Shown one piece after another: positions 1 through 11,040 of a DNA stretch of 64,000 bases (the stretch's first letter is position 1; the number at the start of each line of letters is the position of its first letter). The translations under genes were made by a program, and so were the position numbers. The notes beneath the pieces are model-generated. The model worked only from the letters and a program-made list of their open reading frames with translations. It was not told where the DNA came from and did not search any database. Origin of the DNA: Annona cherimola (lineage: Eukaryota > Streptophyta > Magnoliopsida > Magnoliales > Annonaceae); contig CM059971.1 in assembly GCA_030490835.1 (NCBI GenBank), positions 24,917,817 to 24,981,816 on the forward strand, given 5' to 3'.

Positions 1-650
1 CATATCTTCAAATTTACGGTGCAAACGTTTTCAATATTGTTATTTTAAAATTTATATTTTAAAATATCCTGTATAAATGTGTTTCATATTAATATTTTAA
101 GTATTCTAAATTTAAAATTCTCTATGTTATTAATTTGAATATATATTCTATTAATTAATTTGAAAAAATAATTCTATTTTTCAGAACCAATAAAATTATA
201 TGCACCAATTGTATTTGACTTCTAATACCATTTACTTACGGAATTGTTACAATTAAATTTATTAATTTTTTTATTATCTTGAAAAAATTATTGAATATGT
301 GGTTTACATGGAGCGCGTTCCGGAGGGAATCAAAATTTTCGAATTTATAATTTGTCGTTTTATCTCTGAGCATCGAGTGGACGTACTGGCGTCTAGAAAT
401 CAATAAACAAATTCGAAGAGAGAAATGCTTATCTCTTAAATAGGATTTGACGGGTTTGCTTTTGCGTCAGATAGAAAAATCCCTGGAGAGAATTATTTTA
501 CTGAACCCACGACCTGAGCATTCTTTGCTTCAGCTCCACGGTGTCTGCTATTCGTTTTCAGTTTCCATTCGGAACTTGTTCTCGTTCAGCTGGAGTAGTG
601 TTGACATCTGCCTCTTTCATTTACATGAAGCAACGTTGGAGGTGTTCTTG
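1..650. other. AT-rich spacer with a short exon-like stretch
   Basis: The first 420 bases are AT-rich and non-coding. The part at about 85-300 resembles 20,370-20,570 (shared blocks such as CCAATAAAATTAT and ACCATT followed by GAATTATTA-type sequence), so it is a dispersed repeat. Bases 500-650 are less AT-rich. An open plus-strand frame runs across the target site of the adjacent LINE into 7,841-7,910 once the insertion is removed. I do not recognise the product; it may be a piece of a transcribed host sequence that the LINE interrupted, or chance. Confidence 0.4.
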
Positions 651-669
651 TGGTAATAGAAAAGGTGTT
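651..669. repeat. Target site duplication of LINE-A, left copy
   Basis: TGGTAATAGAAAAGGTGTT occurs here and again, identical, at 7,822-7,840, exactly bracketing the LINE. A 19-bp perfect duplication next to a poly-T run (poly-A tail on the minus strand) is the signature of target-primed reverse transcription. Confidence 0.93.
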
Positions 670-702
670 TTTTTTTTTTATAAAAGGGGAGTCACTCTAT
701 CC

Positions 703-3700
703 CTATTCCCTACCCGAATTTGGGGGATTAGGGGTAGAGTAGTCTCCGCAGTACATCGCCAAAAAATTATCTTTACAAAGTTTTCCACGAATAGCTTGGG
801 GGAGATTGTCCCGCCAACAGAAATTGTTAACAGAAGACATCAAGATCAATTCAGCAAGAGAGTGAGCAACATCATTTACTTGTCTGAGAACATGATGGAC
901 CGAGATAGCGGCGTGAGTACTCAGAATATGCCTGATTTCCGCAATAACAAAACCCACCTGGGAGGATATAGGATCATTATTAGATAGAAGGTTGCGCAAT
1001 ATGAGCGAATCAGTCTCAATTTGTGCATTGGTGGAATTAATATGAATTGCCCACTTAAGCCCCAGCAGGAACGCCGTCGCCTCCATGAACAACGGATCCA
1101 TCACATTCGCTTGTTTCCATCCCTTTGCGGCCAAAAAATCGCCATGAGAGTTCCTAATGATCGCAGTGCATCCAAAAAACAGCATACCTCCATGAGAGCG
1201 CGCATCGACATTTATCTTGATGAATCCCTCCGGCGGCTTTGTCCATCGCGGGACCAACGGTCTATCCAAGGTACCTGGCATAACACTCCGAGCAGCATGC
1301 CTGTAGTGGTTAAGGAATTCCGAGCACCACATCAGTGTGTCAGAGAATTGAGGAACAAGACCATCCTCTCTGAATCTATTCCGGAGATACCATAACCTCC
1401 AGCAACATAAGATGAACATAGTGAGGTCCGAGGATCTGTTCTCCGACACAAGGGTTTCCATAATTGTTTTAACATTTGCCTCTTGGTTATTCACCCTTGC
1501 AGCCTTTGTGCCAATTCCTTCAATTTTGGCACACCTCAAAAACAAATGATTTGCATCTTCAGTTTCGCTCTTGCAAAAAGCACAGCGAAGATCCACGTCA
1601 ATGCCCCTATGAGAGAGCAGGAGTAAAGTGGGAAGAGCATCTTTTAGAAGTCTCCATCCAAAAATGAGTACCTTGCTTGGGAGCTTTAATCGCCAAATTG
1701 CCCTATAACATTTCGACATGGATGAATTGACTTCATTCGTGGACATGAATCTATATGCAGATTTTACTGAGTAGTGCCCATTTGGTTCATGTCTCCAAAA
1801 TAAACAATCTTCCGTGTTTCCCAGGGGAAGAGGAATCCTACAAACCATTGACCATATGTGCTCGGCCGCAGCCGCAATCACACTATCCCTATTCCATGAA
1901 TTGGTGGCCCCATCAATGAATTGACAGACTTTTGCGTCCTCCGGAATCGACGATGGAAGGGGCCCCGCCTTGGCCACCACCTGCTCAAGCCAGAGATCAC
2001 CAAAGAATCTTACTCTCGTCCCATCACCAATTCTCCACTTACAGCCTCTTTTGATCAGATCACGAGCCTTCAGGACACTTTTCCAGGTGTAGGAGTCTGA
2101 TGCCTTGGCCTTGCATTTCCAGATTTCTGAGTTTGGGAAATATTTGGCCTTGAGAACTCTATGACATAAGGAAGAATAATTGGAGACAAGCCTCCATACC
2201 TGCTTTGCCAGGAGCGCTAGATTGAAAATATGGAAATCCCTGAAGCCCATGCCTCCCGATCTTTTTGGTGTACACATCTCTCTCCATGCCACCCAACTGA
2301 CCTTCCATTTGCCATCCTTCTCTCCCCACCAGAATTTGCTGAGCATTCCATTGAGATCATGACAGAATAATTTAGGCAGAAGGAAGATGCTCATCGCGTA
2401 GGAAGGGATAGCCTGCGCTACCGCCTTTATTAGCACCTCTTTACCACCCCACGATAGCAGCTTACCTTTCCAACCTTGAATTCTGTTCCATATTCTTTCT
2501 TTAAGGCCATTGAAGAAGCTAGCTTTTGATCTGCCAAGCCACGTTGGGAGACCCAGATATTGCTTAAAATCACTCCCCGTAGAACCTAGCAAGTTAATCA
2601 TCCTCCTCCTGGCCTCCTCGTCCATATTATTGCTGCAAAAAACCGCAGTTTTGTCCACATTCACCATTTGGCCCGAAGAAGCTGCGTATTGGTTTAAGAT
2701 GTCCAAAAGGTTCCCCAAGTCCCTTCCATCCGCTCTGAGAAAAATAATAGCGTCATCCGCAAACAGCAGATAAGAAATCATTGGGCTCCCCGGTCGGATT
2801 TTGATGCCATGAATAGCTCCACTAATGGCTGCATGGGATATGAGTGCCGATAGCCCCTCTGCACATAGAAGAAATAGGTATGGCGATAAAGGGTCTCCCT
2901 GTCATAGCCCCCTCTGAGGATCGAAATATGAGGATTTGAAACCGTTTACATTTACTTTGTATCTGACCGTCGATATACAACACATAATCCAGTCAATCCA
3001 TTTCCCGCTAAAATTCATGATCCCCATCATTTGCCTGAGAAAACTCCATTCCACCCGGTCATACGCCTTCGACATGTCCAGTTTTATTGCCATTTCATGC
3101 AGTTTCCCTTTTTTCCGTCTTCGGAGCGAATGGATTGCTTCGTAGGCGATAAGCATATTGTCTGCGATAAGTCGGCCTGGCACGAAGGCACTTTGTTCAT
3201 CCCCAATGATGCTCTGGAGAACCACCTTGAGTCTATTTGCAAGAACCTTTGCCAGAATTTTGTAGGTCACATTGCATAGACTAATAGGTCTAAACTGAGA
3301 TAAAGTGTTTGCGCCAGCATTTTTAGGAATCAGGATTAAAGTAGTTGAGTTTGATTCCCCAATAAGCCTGCCGAGATTTGTTGGGTTTTCTTCCTCGAAG
3401 AACAACTTGCACCATCTAATAATATCGCTTCCTACAATGTGCCAGTACCTTTGAAAGAAGCCGGCTGATAAGTCATCCGGGCTCGGTGCCTTTGTAGGAC
3501 ATATTCCTTTGATTGCCGCTATAACCTCCTCAGACTGCAGTGGTCTTGTAAGGGACGACTTTTGCTCATCAGATATTTTCCTTTTAATAACCGTCTCTAG
3601 CCACTCCGACTCCCTCTGTTCAGCTGCAGAATAAACCTCCACGAAATGAGCCACGGCCACATTCATCATTTGGTCTTGGTCTCTCACCCAAGCACCATCC

Positions 3701-4833
3701 CTATCCTTCAACGCCTCAATGAAATTGGTTCGTCGTCTATTGGAGGAGACACGATGGAAGAAACCCGTATTCCTATCTCCCTCTCGGAGCCAATGCGTCT
3801 TTGCCCTCAATCTCCACATTTGCTCTTCGTCATGCAACAAAAGATTGACTTGAGACTTGAGTCTCAGAATAGATTCCTCCCTCTCATCAGTGGAGTGCAT
3901 ACCCATCAATGTTTGAAGCTCTTTCTGTTATTGATTAATAATTTTCCGGATATTGCCCCTTTTATGATGGTTCCAATTTGATAGTTCCATTCCGCACTTC
4001 TTAATCTTCCACCAAAGTTGATCCTTGAGGCTTGAACCCACATGAGACTCTGACTCCCATACTTGGTGAACAATGCTGGTGGCTTCCTTGTCACGGCCCC
4101 AAAATAACTCGTATTTAAACTCCCGTGGTGGTTTCCTCCCACTCACCCGAGGTTTAAGCAAAAGCAGAATAGGGCGATGGTCAGAGGTTGGGGCAGATAG
4201 ATGATGAATCCTCGCTTGAGAAAACAGGTTCATCCAAGATTCAGTCGCAAGCCCCCTATCCAGCCTTGCTTCCACTCTTTGTTGGCCCCGTCTGTTGTTA
4301 CTCCATGTCATGGTTGCTCCAATAAACCCAATATCCAAAAGGTTACATTGATCAATGGTCTCACAAAAAAAGTCCATTTGTGCTTGCGGACGAATCCTCT
4401 CACTTCTGTATTCACTTGGCCCGGAAACTTCATTGAAATCCCCCATAACAATCCATGGATCGTTCCTCCCGTTCCTCAAAGTTTTGAGGATATTCCAACT
4501 TTGGTAGCGAAGGTGGGTTTCGGGGTGGCCATAGAAGCCTGTAAATCTCCAGCCACAGAAAACTGCATCAACATGGTGAATAGAGAAGCTTTTGATGCTA
4601 GCAGGTTTGTCATTATTCCACATAAGGGCCAAACCTCCCCTTCTATCAGTCGAATCCACCGCGAAGCAACAATCAAACTTCAGTCTTCTTCTAATGTCAT
4701 CCATTTCTTTCGAGTTGCATTTTGTTTCAGAAAGGAAGACCAAACAGGGATCTTGTCTCCTGACCAAGTCAAGAAGGCTACGGATTGCCCGTGGGTTCCC
4801 AAGCCCACGGCAATTCCACGCTATGAGAGCCAT
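703..4833 (-). pseudogene. LINE-A ORF2 (endonuclease-RT-RNase H), one frameshift and one stop
   Basis: Reads from the Met of MALIAWNCRGLGNPRA at 4,833. The apurinic endonuclease domain follows (SETK, GDFNE, RVEARLDRG, SDHRPILL), reaching about 3,928. A frameshift near 3,910-3,930 moves to the frame holding the RT palm: FRPISLCNVTYKILAKVLANRL, then motif A KLDMSKAYDRVEW. A TGA at 2,904-2,902 lies exactly where the sister element at 46.6 kb reads CGA (RGLRQGDP), so it looks like a C-to-T change in a CpG. The frame then reopens with motif C FADDAIIF (about 2,750), the zf-RVT region (FCKSE..DANHLFLRC, about 1,530-1,590) and a type I RNase H (INVDARS, ETDS, HVLRQVNDVAHSLAE), ending at 703. Two lesions only, so decay is moderate. 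Confidence 0.92.
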
Positions 4834-4834
4834 G

Positions 4835-7737
4835 TTATGTGAGGTGGGGCCGGGGGCTCCCCCCAGCCTCCACCTCGATAGCCTCAATAGGCACTTGGTC
4901 CTTACTTCTCTTTTGCATTTGCATTTGTTCCCCTCCATCAGTTCCCCAGCTACGTTTTCCATTTCTTCTCTCATTTCAGTCCCACATGTCACCCCCTCAC
5001 AATTGTTGGCCCCCTCTAGCCCTTTTCTTCCATTTCCCCCTCATAATGTTACTTTGCATTCCGCCCTCATATGGTTTGCCCGCCTCCTCCCATCGATCAA
5101 CAATCCCCATACAAACATCCTGGGTGTCAAGAGAAGAAACTGGAATAAACGCATCCACCCTGTCCTCCTTTTCTGCCATCCCTCTACCAGCCATAGAGCC
5201 GTGTTGATCATCTACTCTGTCTACAGAATCCATCTGTCACAATTGTTGTGCACATATCCCAACTGCTGGCCCTTCCAACCCACGTCTGCAACTTAGCCTA
5301 CTGTCCTGGTGAGAGGGATCCATAGAATCCCGCTGTGACCAAACACTTCTGTCATGTTGCTGTCAGGAATCTGGTTCAGTGTTCAGAACCTTCTGTGATT
5401 TAGCACCTCCATCTGCCATAAGACCATGTTGATCTGCCACTGCATCTGCGTCGCTCAACTGTCCCAATTGTTGTCCATATAGCCCATCTGCTATACCTTC
5501 CACCTCATCGCTGTCCTGCTGAAATAAGTTGCCATGCTTCAGAATTCCATGTTGCTGAGACCAAGCTTCTTTGTCAGGTTGCTGTCGGGACTCTGGTTCA
5601 GGTTTCAGAAGTCGTTGTGCACCAGCACTTGTATCTTGTTGCTGTCGGAATTGTGGTTTGGATTTCAGACCCAGTTGCTGTCGTGGCTTGGAGTGTAATG
5701 TATAAGCATCTACACCTAGGGGTGTAAATAGGGTTGGGTTCAACCCGAGCCCGCATCAACCCGAACCGATTTATACCATGGTTGGGTTGAGGTTTTGGAA
5801 ATTTGGTTTTTAAAAAATGGGTTCAACCCGACCCGATTTTAAAAATGGGTTGGGTTGGGTTAGGGGTCGATCAACCCGACCCGACCCGATTTCATAAGAT
5901 ATGTATTTACATATATTTATGAGAGTGTATTTCATTCATATTACTTAGATATTTAAATAAAATTGTGTTGAGTTTGGAAATTTGTTTGACTATTTGGTTG
6001 TCAAATGTTATTTGAATTTATTTGGTTTGGAAATATATTTGGTTAATTAGTTGTGAAATTGTGTTTGGATTATTTGGTTATATTGCATCGTAAATAGGTT
6101 GTTTAGATATTTGCTCGCATTGGTGATTTAGAATAACATAACAGGTCAACTGAGAACTTAAGATGTTTGTAGCTTTGATTGGAAGCCAACTAAGAAGGTA
6201 AGTAAGACTATAATATTCATTTTTCTATTTTGCATAATTTACTGTAATAATTTTACTTGGCTTTCACTTTTTAGCTTGCAGAAGACATCGATTGCTCAAA
6301 AATACAAAAACAAAAAAACGAATCAATTACTAAACTTATCCTCCACTTTTGAGCTATGTAGAACTTTTATTGGTACTTATTGTTTTTATAATTATAATTA
6401 TTTTTATTATTTTAGAAATTCAGGTGAACAAAACTTTAACTAGCATTGATAACATGTGTAATTTATTAGCCTGATTTCTAACCCGAACCGAACCGATTTG
6501 AGGTGGGTTGAAATAGGGTTGGGTTAAGATGTGAAAAGTAGGGTTGAAAGTAGGGTTGGGTTGTGATTTTACAATGTGGGTTAGGGTTGTATTTATGCCA
6601 ACCCGAGTCAACCCGACCCGATTTACACCCCTATCTACACCAGTGATAGACATGTGCTCCCTTTTCGTATGTATCTCCTGAACAGGGCTGGACCGAAGCA
6701 CATCAGTTGGTTTCCAGCATTGCCCATTGCTTCCATTGTCCCTTTTATTATTGTCTTCCTCTCCATTCTTGCCGTCTTCATTTCGGGATCCTGAACTTTC
6801 TGCTGCTTGCTCCCCCAGTACAGAATGTGTCTCGCCCAGATATTTCATTGGGATAGCCCTGTTACTCTTCCTTTTTCCACCATTGATCTGCATTGGCCTT
6901 AAACCGACCCTCAGCCAACTTCCATACGGCATGTCCTCTTCAGCTATCGGGTTCAGCTCCATGCCGCCTAATTCACTCGGCGCCTTATCCTTTCTGCTAC
7001 ATTCTCTATATGCGTGTCCCATAGTGCCGCATAAGTAGCAGAATATAGGAAGCCTTTTGTACTGGAATGCAATCCAGATCCGTTGTAGGGAGCCTACTTG
7101 GATAAACATTCCCCGTCGGAGTGTTCCCGACAATCTATGAGCACTTTCAGCTTTAGCTCACCTTCTGTTGCCACCATTTCCATAGATTCTTCAAAGGTGT
7201 TTCCAATATGATCTCCCAGCACCCTTCTGTCAACCAGAGCCGGAACTCCCGTAATGTGAACCCACATTGGCGTTTTAACAAGCACAACGTGGGCAAGATC
7301 AATCTCATCCTTCTGTTCTTCTACCAGTAGTAATCTCCTCTCAAAGCACCATGGACGCCCCACCAAAATGCGCTGCTTATCCTCCGTATCTGACAGAATC
7401 ACCTGGTATAAGTTTTCTCCCAGATCAGTGAAGTAGCAACTCCCTTTTGTGCGCCAAAGCCTTCGCATCATCGCCTTAAGTACGTCCTTATTGTAGGACT
7501 TGGATGACCAGACCGAGCATAGGAGCGATGCCTCTCCCCCCGGTTTGATCTTCCTAATACCATCATTTGATATAACCATTGTTCGTAGTTCTGCCTCGAG
7601 TAAGTCCTCTCACACTCACTTTCACACAAATTGCCCCGAATCTGTTCTTCCTTGGCCTCTGTTCCACTTCCGGACAGCACCTGAGCGATCTCTCCAAACG
7701 CCCCGCCTACCTTCGAACTCTCCTCAGCCAGTCCCAA
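4835..7737 (-). pseudogene. LINE-A ORF1 (DUF4283-like and CCHC zinc knuckle), split by a hAT MITE
   Basis: The N-terminal part (from about 7,737) begins MGLAEESSKVGG. A frame change near 7,570 leads to a DUF4283-like RNA-binding region at 7,100-7,579 (KAMMRRLWRTKG, GRPWCFERRLLLVEE, PMWVHITGVP). A second frame change near 7,120 leads to a CCHC knuckle, CYLCGTMGHAYREC, at about 7,010-7,050. The hAT MITE at 5,717-6,633 cuts the low-complexity C-terminal half, which resumes at 5,708 with glutamine-rich sequence. The last ORF1 codon frame reaches TAA at 4,837-4,835, one base before the ORF2 ATG. In this LINE class ORF1 is the nucleic-acid-binding chaperone of the RNP. At least three frame shifts plus the insertion make it non-functional. 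Confidence 0.85.
5717..6633. mobile_element. hAT-type MITE (917 bp) inside LINE-A
   Basis: Terminal inverted repeats TAGGGGTGTAAAT at 5,717 and its complement ending at 6,633. They are flanked by a perfect 8-bp duplication TCTACACC (5,709-5,716 and 6,634-6,641). An 8-bp duplication with TAGGGGTG-type ends is typical of plant hAT elements. The subterminal zones are packed with GGGTTGGGTT and CAACCCGACCCG runs on both sides. The middle is AT-rich and has no transposase, so the element is non-autonomous. It inserted after the LINE. Confidence 0.92.
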
Positions 7738-7821
7738 GCACGCCCTTTGTCGTCAGTTGGGACTACACGGCGGGAGGTGTCCCTACCTTAAGTTATGCTG
7801 CCTGTTCTACAAAAATCGAAA

Positions 7822-7840
7822 TGGTAATAGAAAAGGTGTT
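7822..7840. repeat. Target site duplication of LINE-A, right copy
   Basis: Identical 19-bp partner of 651-669. It marks the 5' end of LINE-A, which starts on the minus strand at 7,821 with TTTCGATTTTTGTAGAACAG. Confidence 0.93.
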
Positions 7841-8690
7841 AGTTTGACGTGGTGGTGGTTACATTGCTTAGTCTTATGGCTTACATTCGGAATTTGCTTA
7901 TTCATGTTCTAATTTCGATGATGAAGTTCTTCCAATCTTACTTCACTTTGTTTATTTTCAGTTCTGTTGGTAGTGATTGCTTTTGCTTATGAATTTTTTA
8001 ATATTGTCTTGGTAATTCCCATGTATACCTCTGACTTTGTTTTTGTCTTTGTAATTCCTCTTTTTTGTTTTTTATTTTATTGGTGATTTAGATATGTTGT
8101 TCCTATAATCCATTGAATATTTTCAACAGTTAGTGGAAAGATTTCTAATGTAAGTATTTGTGGATGGTTAGGAGAAATGTATATAAGCTTCATCGTAGGA
8201 GATTGCTGAAGCGATTTGATGTAGAAAATCAGACTGGAAATAGCAATACCTACCAATTTGACCAAATCATTACAAATGAACATAAATGGAGTTAGAATGC
8301 TTAACAATTTTTAATTTTTTCCAATTCTTCTGATGGTTTGATTTTATCATTTAGACTTCATAACATTTAGACTTTCATGCTTCCTTCTTCCATGTGGCCA
8401 CATTGGACATTAATTTTGCTCAAGGGCTTTGTCTCTTTATGATATTCTACTTTAACTGCTTTCTAAATGTGAGATAAACTTTAAAGCCGTCATTGATATG
8501 GGGTACACGAAAATTTAGATTAGAAGAGGTTGTAGTGCACGTATAATTTTTACGGATTCTTTAACTTCCAATGAACTGATTAAATGGATTTTACAGATTA
8601 ATCATATAATCTGTATTGAACGTATTACTTTGTAAATAATACCAAAGTTTTTAAAAATATTAAACAACATGTTTCAAAATTCTATTAAAT
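7841..8690. other. T-rich spacer downstream of LINE-A
   Basis: No convincing gene. Bases 7,850-8,060 are T-rich on the plus strand with stops in all frames, like an intron or UTR. A 77-codon minus-strand ORF at 8,077-8,307 has no recognisable motif and is treated as chance. Confidence 0.4.
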
Positions 8691-9240
8691 TATTTTTTTA
8701 TCATATTTTCTGGTTACGATCTTATAACTTTAATCCATTCATGTGTCCATAATGTCGGTCTTATTATTCTATTTGTTTAAAAAATTAAATCTTTTTATGA
8801 TATTCTTACCTAGCAAATTTTTTGTGAAGCTAACCATTTTAAATAATATGCCTACTCATTCTAATGAATTTTACGTTTCCTTTTTATTTTTAATTTCCTA
8901 ATTCCAGATATCTTATATTAAATTGTGATAAATAGCTATATGTCAAAATAGTAAGACATGCAATATTTTTTTAATAGTCTTAAGGGAAATCCACTCTTTG
9001 AGTCATTTCCAAACCAAATTTTTGTACAGATTCATTTAACGGAAGATAAAATGAACATAGTGAGACTGTTTAATTTATACATTTCAAAGCTATTAATTCA
9101 ACATATGTATCATGCAAAACGTTCATCACATGTAAATAAATCAATTTTATTAACTTATTATAACCTGTTCACGCATTTATGAATGGATCTAATTGATTTA
9201 CATGTAATTATAAATAATTGGTACGCATGGAGACTCCATG
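8690..9240 (+). repeat. Dispersed repeat, copy 1 (partner at 42,400-42,825)
   Basis: From about 8,870 to 9,235 the sequence aligns almost gap-free with 42,430-42,820. Shared blocks include AATTTCCTAATTC, AGTAAGACATGCAATA, TTTCCAAACCAAATTTTT, TATCATGCAAAA and GGTACGCATGGAGACTC. No ORF is conserved, since the 74-codon frame in this copy is broken in the other. No terminal repeats were found. Non-coding mobile DNA or a 3' portion of a retroelement; class unknown. Confidence 0.75.
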
Positions 9241-9309
9241 CAATGATATCGCACCTACCGTGAAATTGGGCAACTTTTGAATTTTCTGATTTTTATTTTT
9301 CAAAAAAAA

Positions 9310-9385
9310 TTTAAAAAGCAAGTTGTGGATGATAACCATCAATGATCAGTTAAGAAACTCATTTTTTATTTTTTTGAAATTTTAA
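9310..9385 (+). repeat. Short dispersed repeat (partner at about 54,025-54,100)
   Basis: AAGTTGTGGATGATAACCAT followed by a near match of about 50 bases (ATGATCA then CTCATTTTTTATTTTTTTGAAA) recurs at about 54,030. It is too short to classify. Confidence 0.6.
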
Positions 9386-9952
9386 AATAAAACCCTTAAT
9401 TTATGTGTATATTATCGTCATTTTAGATTAGTATGAGAAGACAAGGCTTGTCTATCTCAACCTCGTCCCATCTGCATCTCATCTCAGATGTCAGATGTCA
9501 ACGACCAGAAACCCGTACATCGCCTAATATTTGGGAAATGGTATAAGATGACCAGGCAAAATTTTAATGATCCCATATGTGTGTGGTCGTAATTTAAGCA
9601 TCATGCGGCTTATTCAAGCGGGTAAAGAACTCATCAAAATGGTGATAAAATTTTTGTTTGGTAAATGATAAAAATTTTTGTATTAAAAGTTATTAAAATG
9701 AAAGAAAATAATATAATATGACAAGGTAATAACCCTGAGTAAAGAAAATAAAGTTAAAATAGATATGTTAGTTATATAGGTAGTTATGTAGAAATAATTG
9801 AAAAATAAAATAGTTGTATATGAGAATGTGAATAAATAATTAAAAATAAAGCAATTATGAAAAGTAAAAAATTCTAGATGAAAATTTTTTAGCTTGACAT
9901 GTTTTACCTAGAATCAAACACATAAGAGATACTATGCTCTAAAATCCGGTGG
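9386..9952. other. AT-rich spacer
   Basis: No ORF, repeat or RNA motif that I can support. Confidence 0.5.
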
Positions 9953-10284
9953 TTTCAGACTCCTCCAAATTTTTTTTTTGTTCTTTTGAAATTTTTTAAT
10001 ATATATATTAATCTAGTTGTATTTAATCTATAAATCAAGTTTTTCTATTTTTAGATATGCATATATATTTATTTTTAGATTTTTGAAAAGAGGGTATTTA
10101 AGTCGTTTGAAATTATTTAAGATGACTTAAATACTCCTATATTTAAAAATCTAAAATAAATATATACACATATCTAAAAATAGTAAAAAATAATTTATAA
10201 ATTAAATACAACTAGTTTAACATGTTTATAAAAAAAATTTCAAAAAAACAAAAAAATATAATTCCGGACCGGGCCGGTCTGAAA
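9953..10284. mobile_element. Foldback MITE 1
   Basis: The two halves are inverted copies over almost the whole length. TTTCAGAC starts the left arm and GTCTGAAA ends the right arm. Internal matching blocks include TAGTTGTATTTAATCTATAAAT against ATTTATAAATTAAATACAACTA, and the centre mirrors GGGTATTTAAGTCG against GACTTAAATACTCC. There is no coding capacity. The interior resembles the foldback elements at 38.9-39.9 kb, so they form one family. No clear target duplication was seen. Confidence 0.7.
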
Positions 10285-10571
10285 AGATTGCCATAACAAC
10301 TTCATTCCCATGGAAGGTCGAACTCGCGTCCGCAACAGCATTGGCCACGACTACGACCAAATGGGCTACGACACGGCTGCCCTCGTGAACTTTTATTTCG
10401 ACTTTCCTTGCTCAGAGTCAGGCCGTCTCCAGTGCACACCGATTTCCCTGCACAGTAAACACGATTGTGACAGCACGTCTACCCCTTTCGGTTGGTTCCA
10501 AAATCCTCTGCACATGCTCGATACTTCCTCAAAATCACTTCTTTACCCCTGAGCAAACCGGATGCTGATAT
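10285..10571 (+). other. GC-richer island with an 80-codon ORF between two foldback MITEs
   Basis: Base composition changes sharply from AT-rich to about half GC. An ORF runs 10,310-10,552 on the plus strand (starts MEGRTRVRNSIGHDYDQMGY). No family is recognised and no splice context is obvious. It could be a gene fragment carried between MITEs or an old exon. Function is not assigned. Confidence 0.35.
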
Positions 10572-10886
10572 AGTGCATCCGGGTGTTTGAACCTATTTTT
10601 AATTTTTTTTATATAACTAATAATCTAAATGCATTTAACATATGTATCAGTTTTTATCTTTTTTGAGTATTTTAGATATTTATTTTTTATTTTTAAAAAT
10701 CAGTGTCATTTTTGGTAACTTAAAATCAACCAAATGCAACTGATTTTCAAAAAATCAAAAATCTAAATCTAAAATATTTGAAAAATAATAAAAATTGATA
10801 CATATATCGAACACACTTAGATTAACAATTATATAAAAAAAATTTTAAAAAATTAAAAAAATAGGTTAAATGCACCCGGGTGCGCT
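10572..10886. mobile_element. Foldback MITE 2
   Basis: The left arm GTGCATCCGGGTG...AACCTAT is mirrored by the right arm ATAGGTTAAATGCACCCGGGTGCGC. Arms of about 130 bases pair along their length (TAATCTAAATGCATTTAACATATGTATCA against its complement-like right copy). Non-coding. The GTGCA..CCGGGTG ends link it to the elements at 38.9-39.9 kb, which carry AATGCACCC ends. Confidence 0.75.
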
Positions 10887-11040
10887 GACGCCTTAACCCA
10901 AACCCTAGCAGACCACTTGCTTTTGATAAACCATGTACCACAACACGTCAGATAATGAATTTTTTAGCACCTCTGTTTTCCTCTTCTTTACCATCCACCT
11001 GATTATATCTTTTATATCCGTGATATTTTCAACGCTTGTC

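Larger units (their letters stand above)
670..7821 (-). mobile_element. LINE-A: full-length L1-type retrotransposon, inactive
   Basis: Minus-strand non-LTR element delimited by the 19-bp duplication at 651-669 and 7,822-7,840. The 3' end is a poly-T run at about 668-679 (poly-A tail on the coding strand). ORF1 (DUF4283-like domain plus CCHC knuckle) lies at about 4,835-7,737. ORF2 (endonuclease, reverse transcriptase, zf-RVT, RNase H) lies at 703-4,833. A hAT MITE of 917 bp sits in ORF1. Without it the element is about 6.2 kb, in the usual range for plant L1. Several frameshifts and one nonsense change make it inactive. Its ORF2 protein is clearly related to, but not the same subfamily as, the LINE at 44-52 kb. 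Confidence 0.93.

Noticed and set aside
4201..5296. Plus-strand ORFs of 120-234 codons over LINE-A
   Set aside because: They are antisense shadows of the LINE ORF1/ORF2 coding strand; similar shadows occur over LINE-B (47,191-47,541 and others).
5717..6633. GGGTTGGGTT runs as degenerate telomeric repeat
   Set aside because: They are subterminal repeats of a hAT MITE with perfect 8-bp target duplication, in inverted arrangement at both ends.
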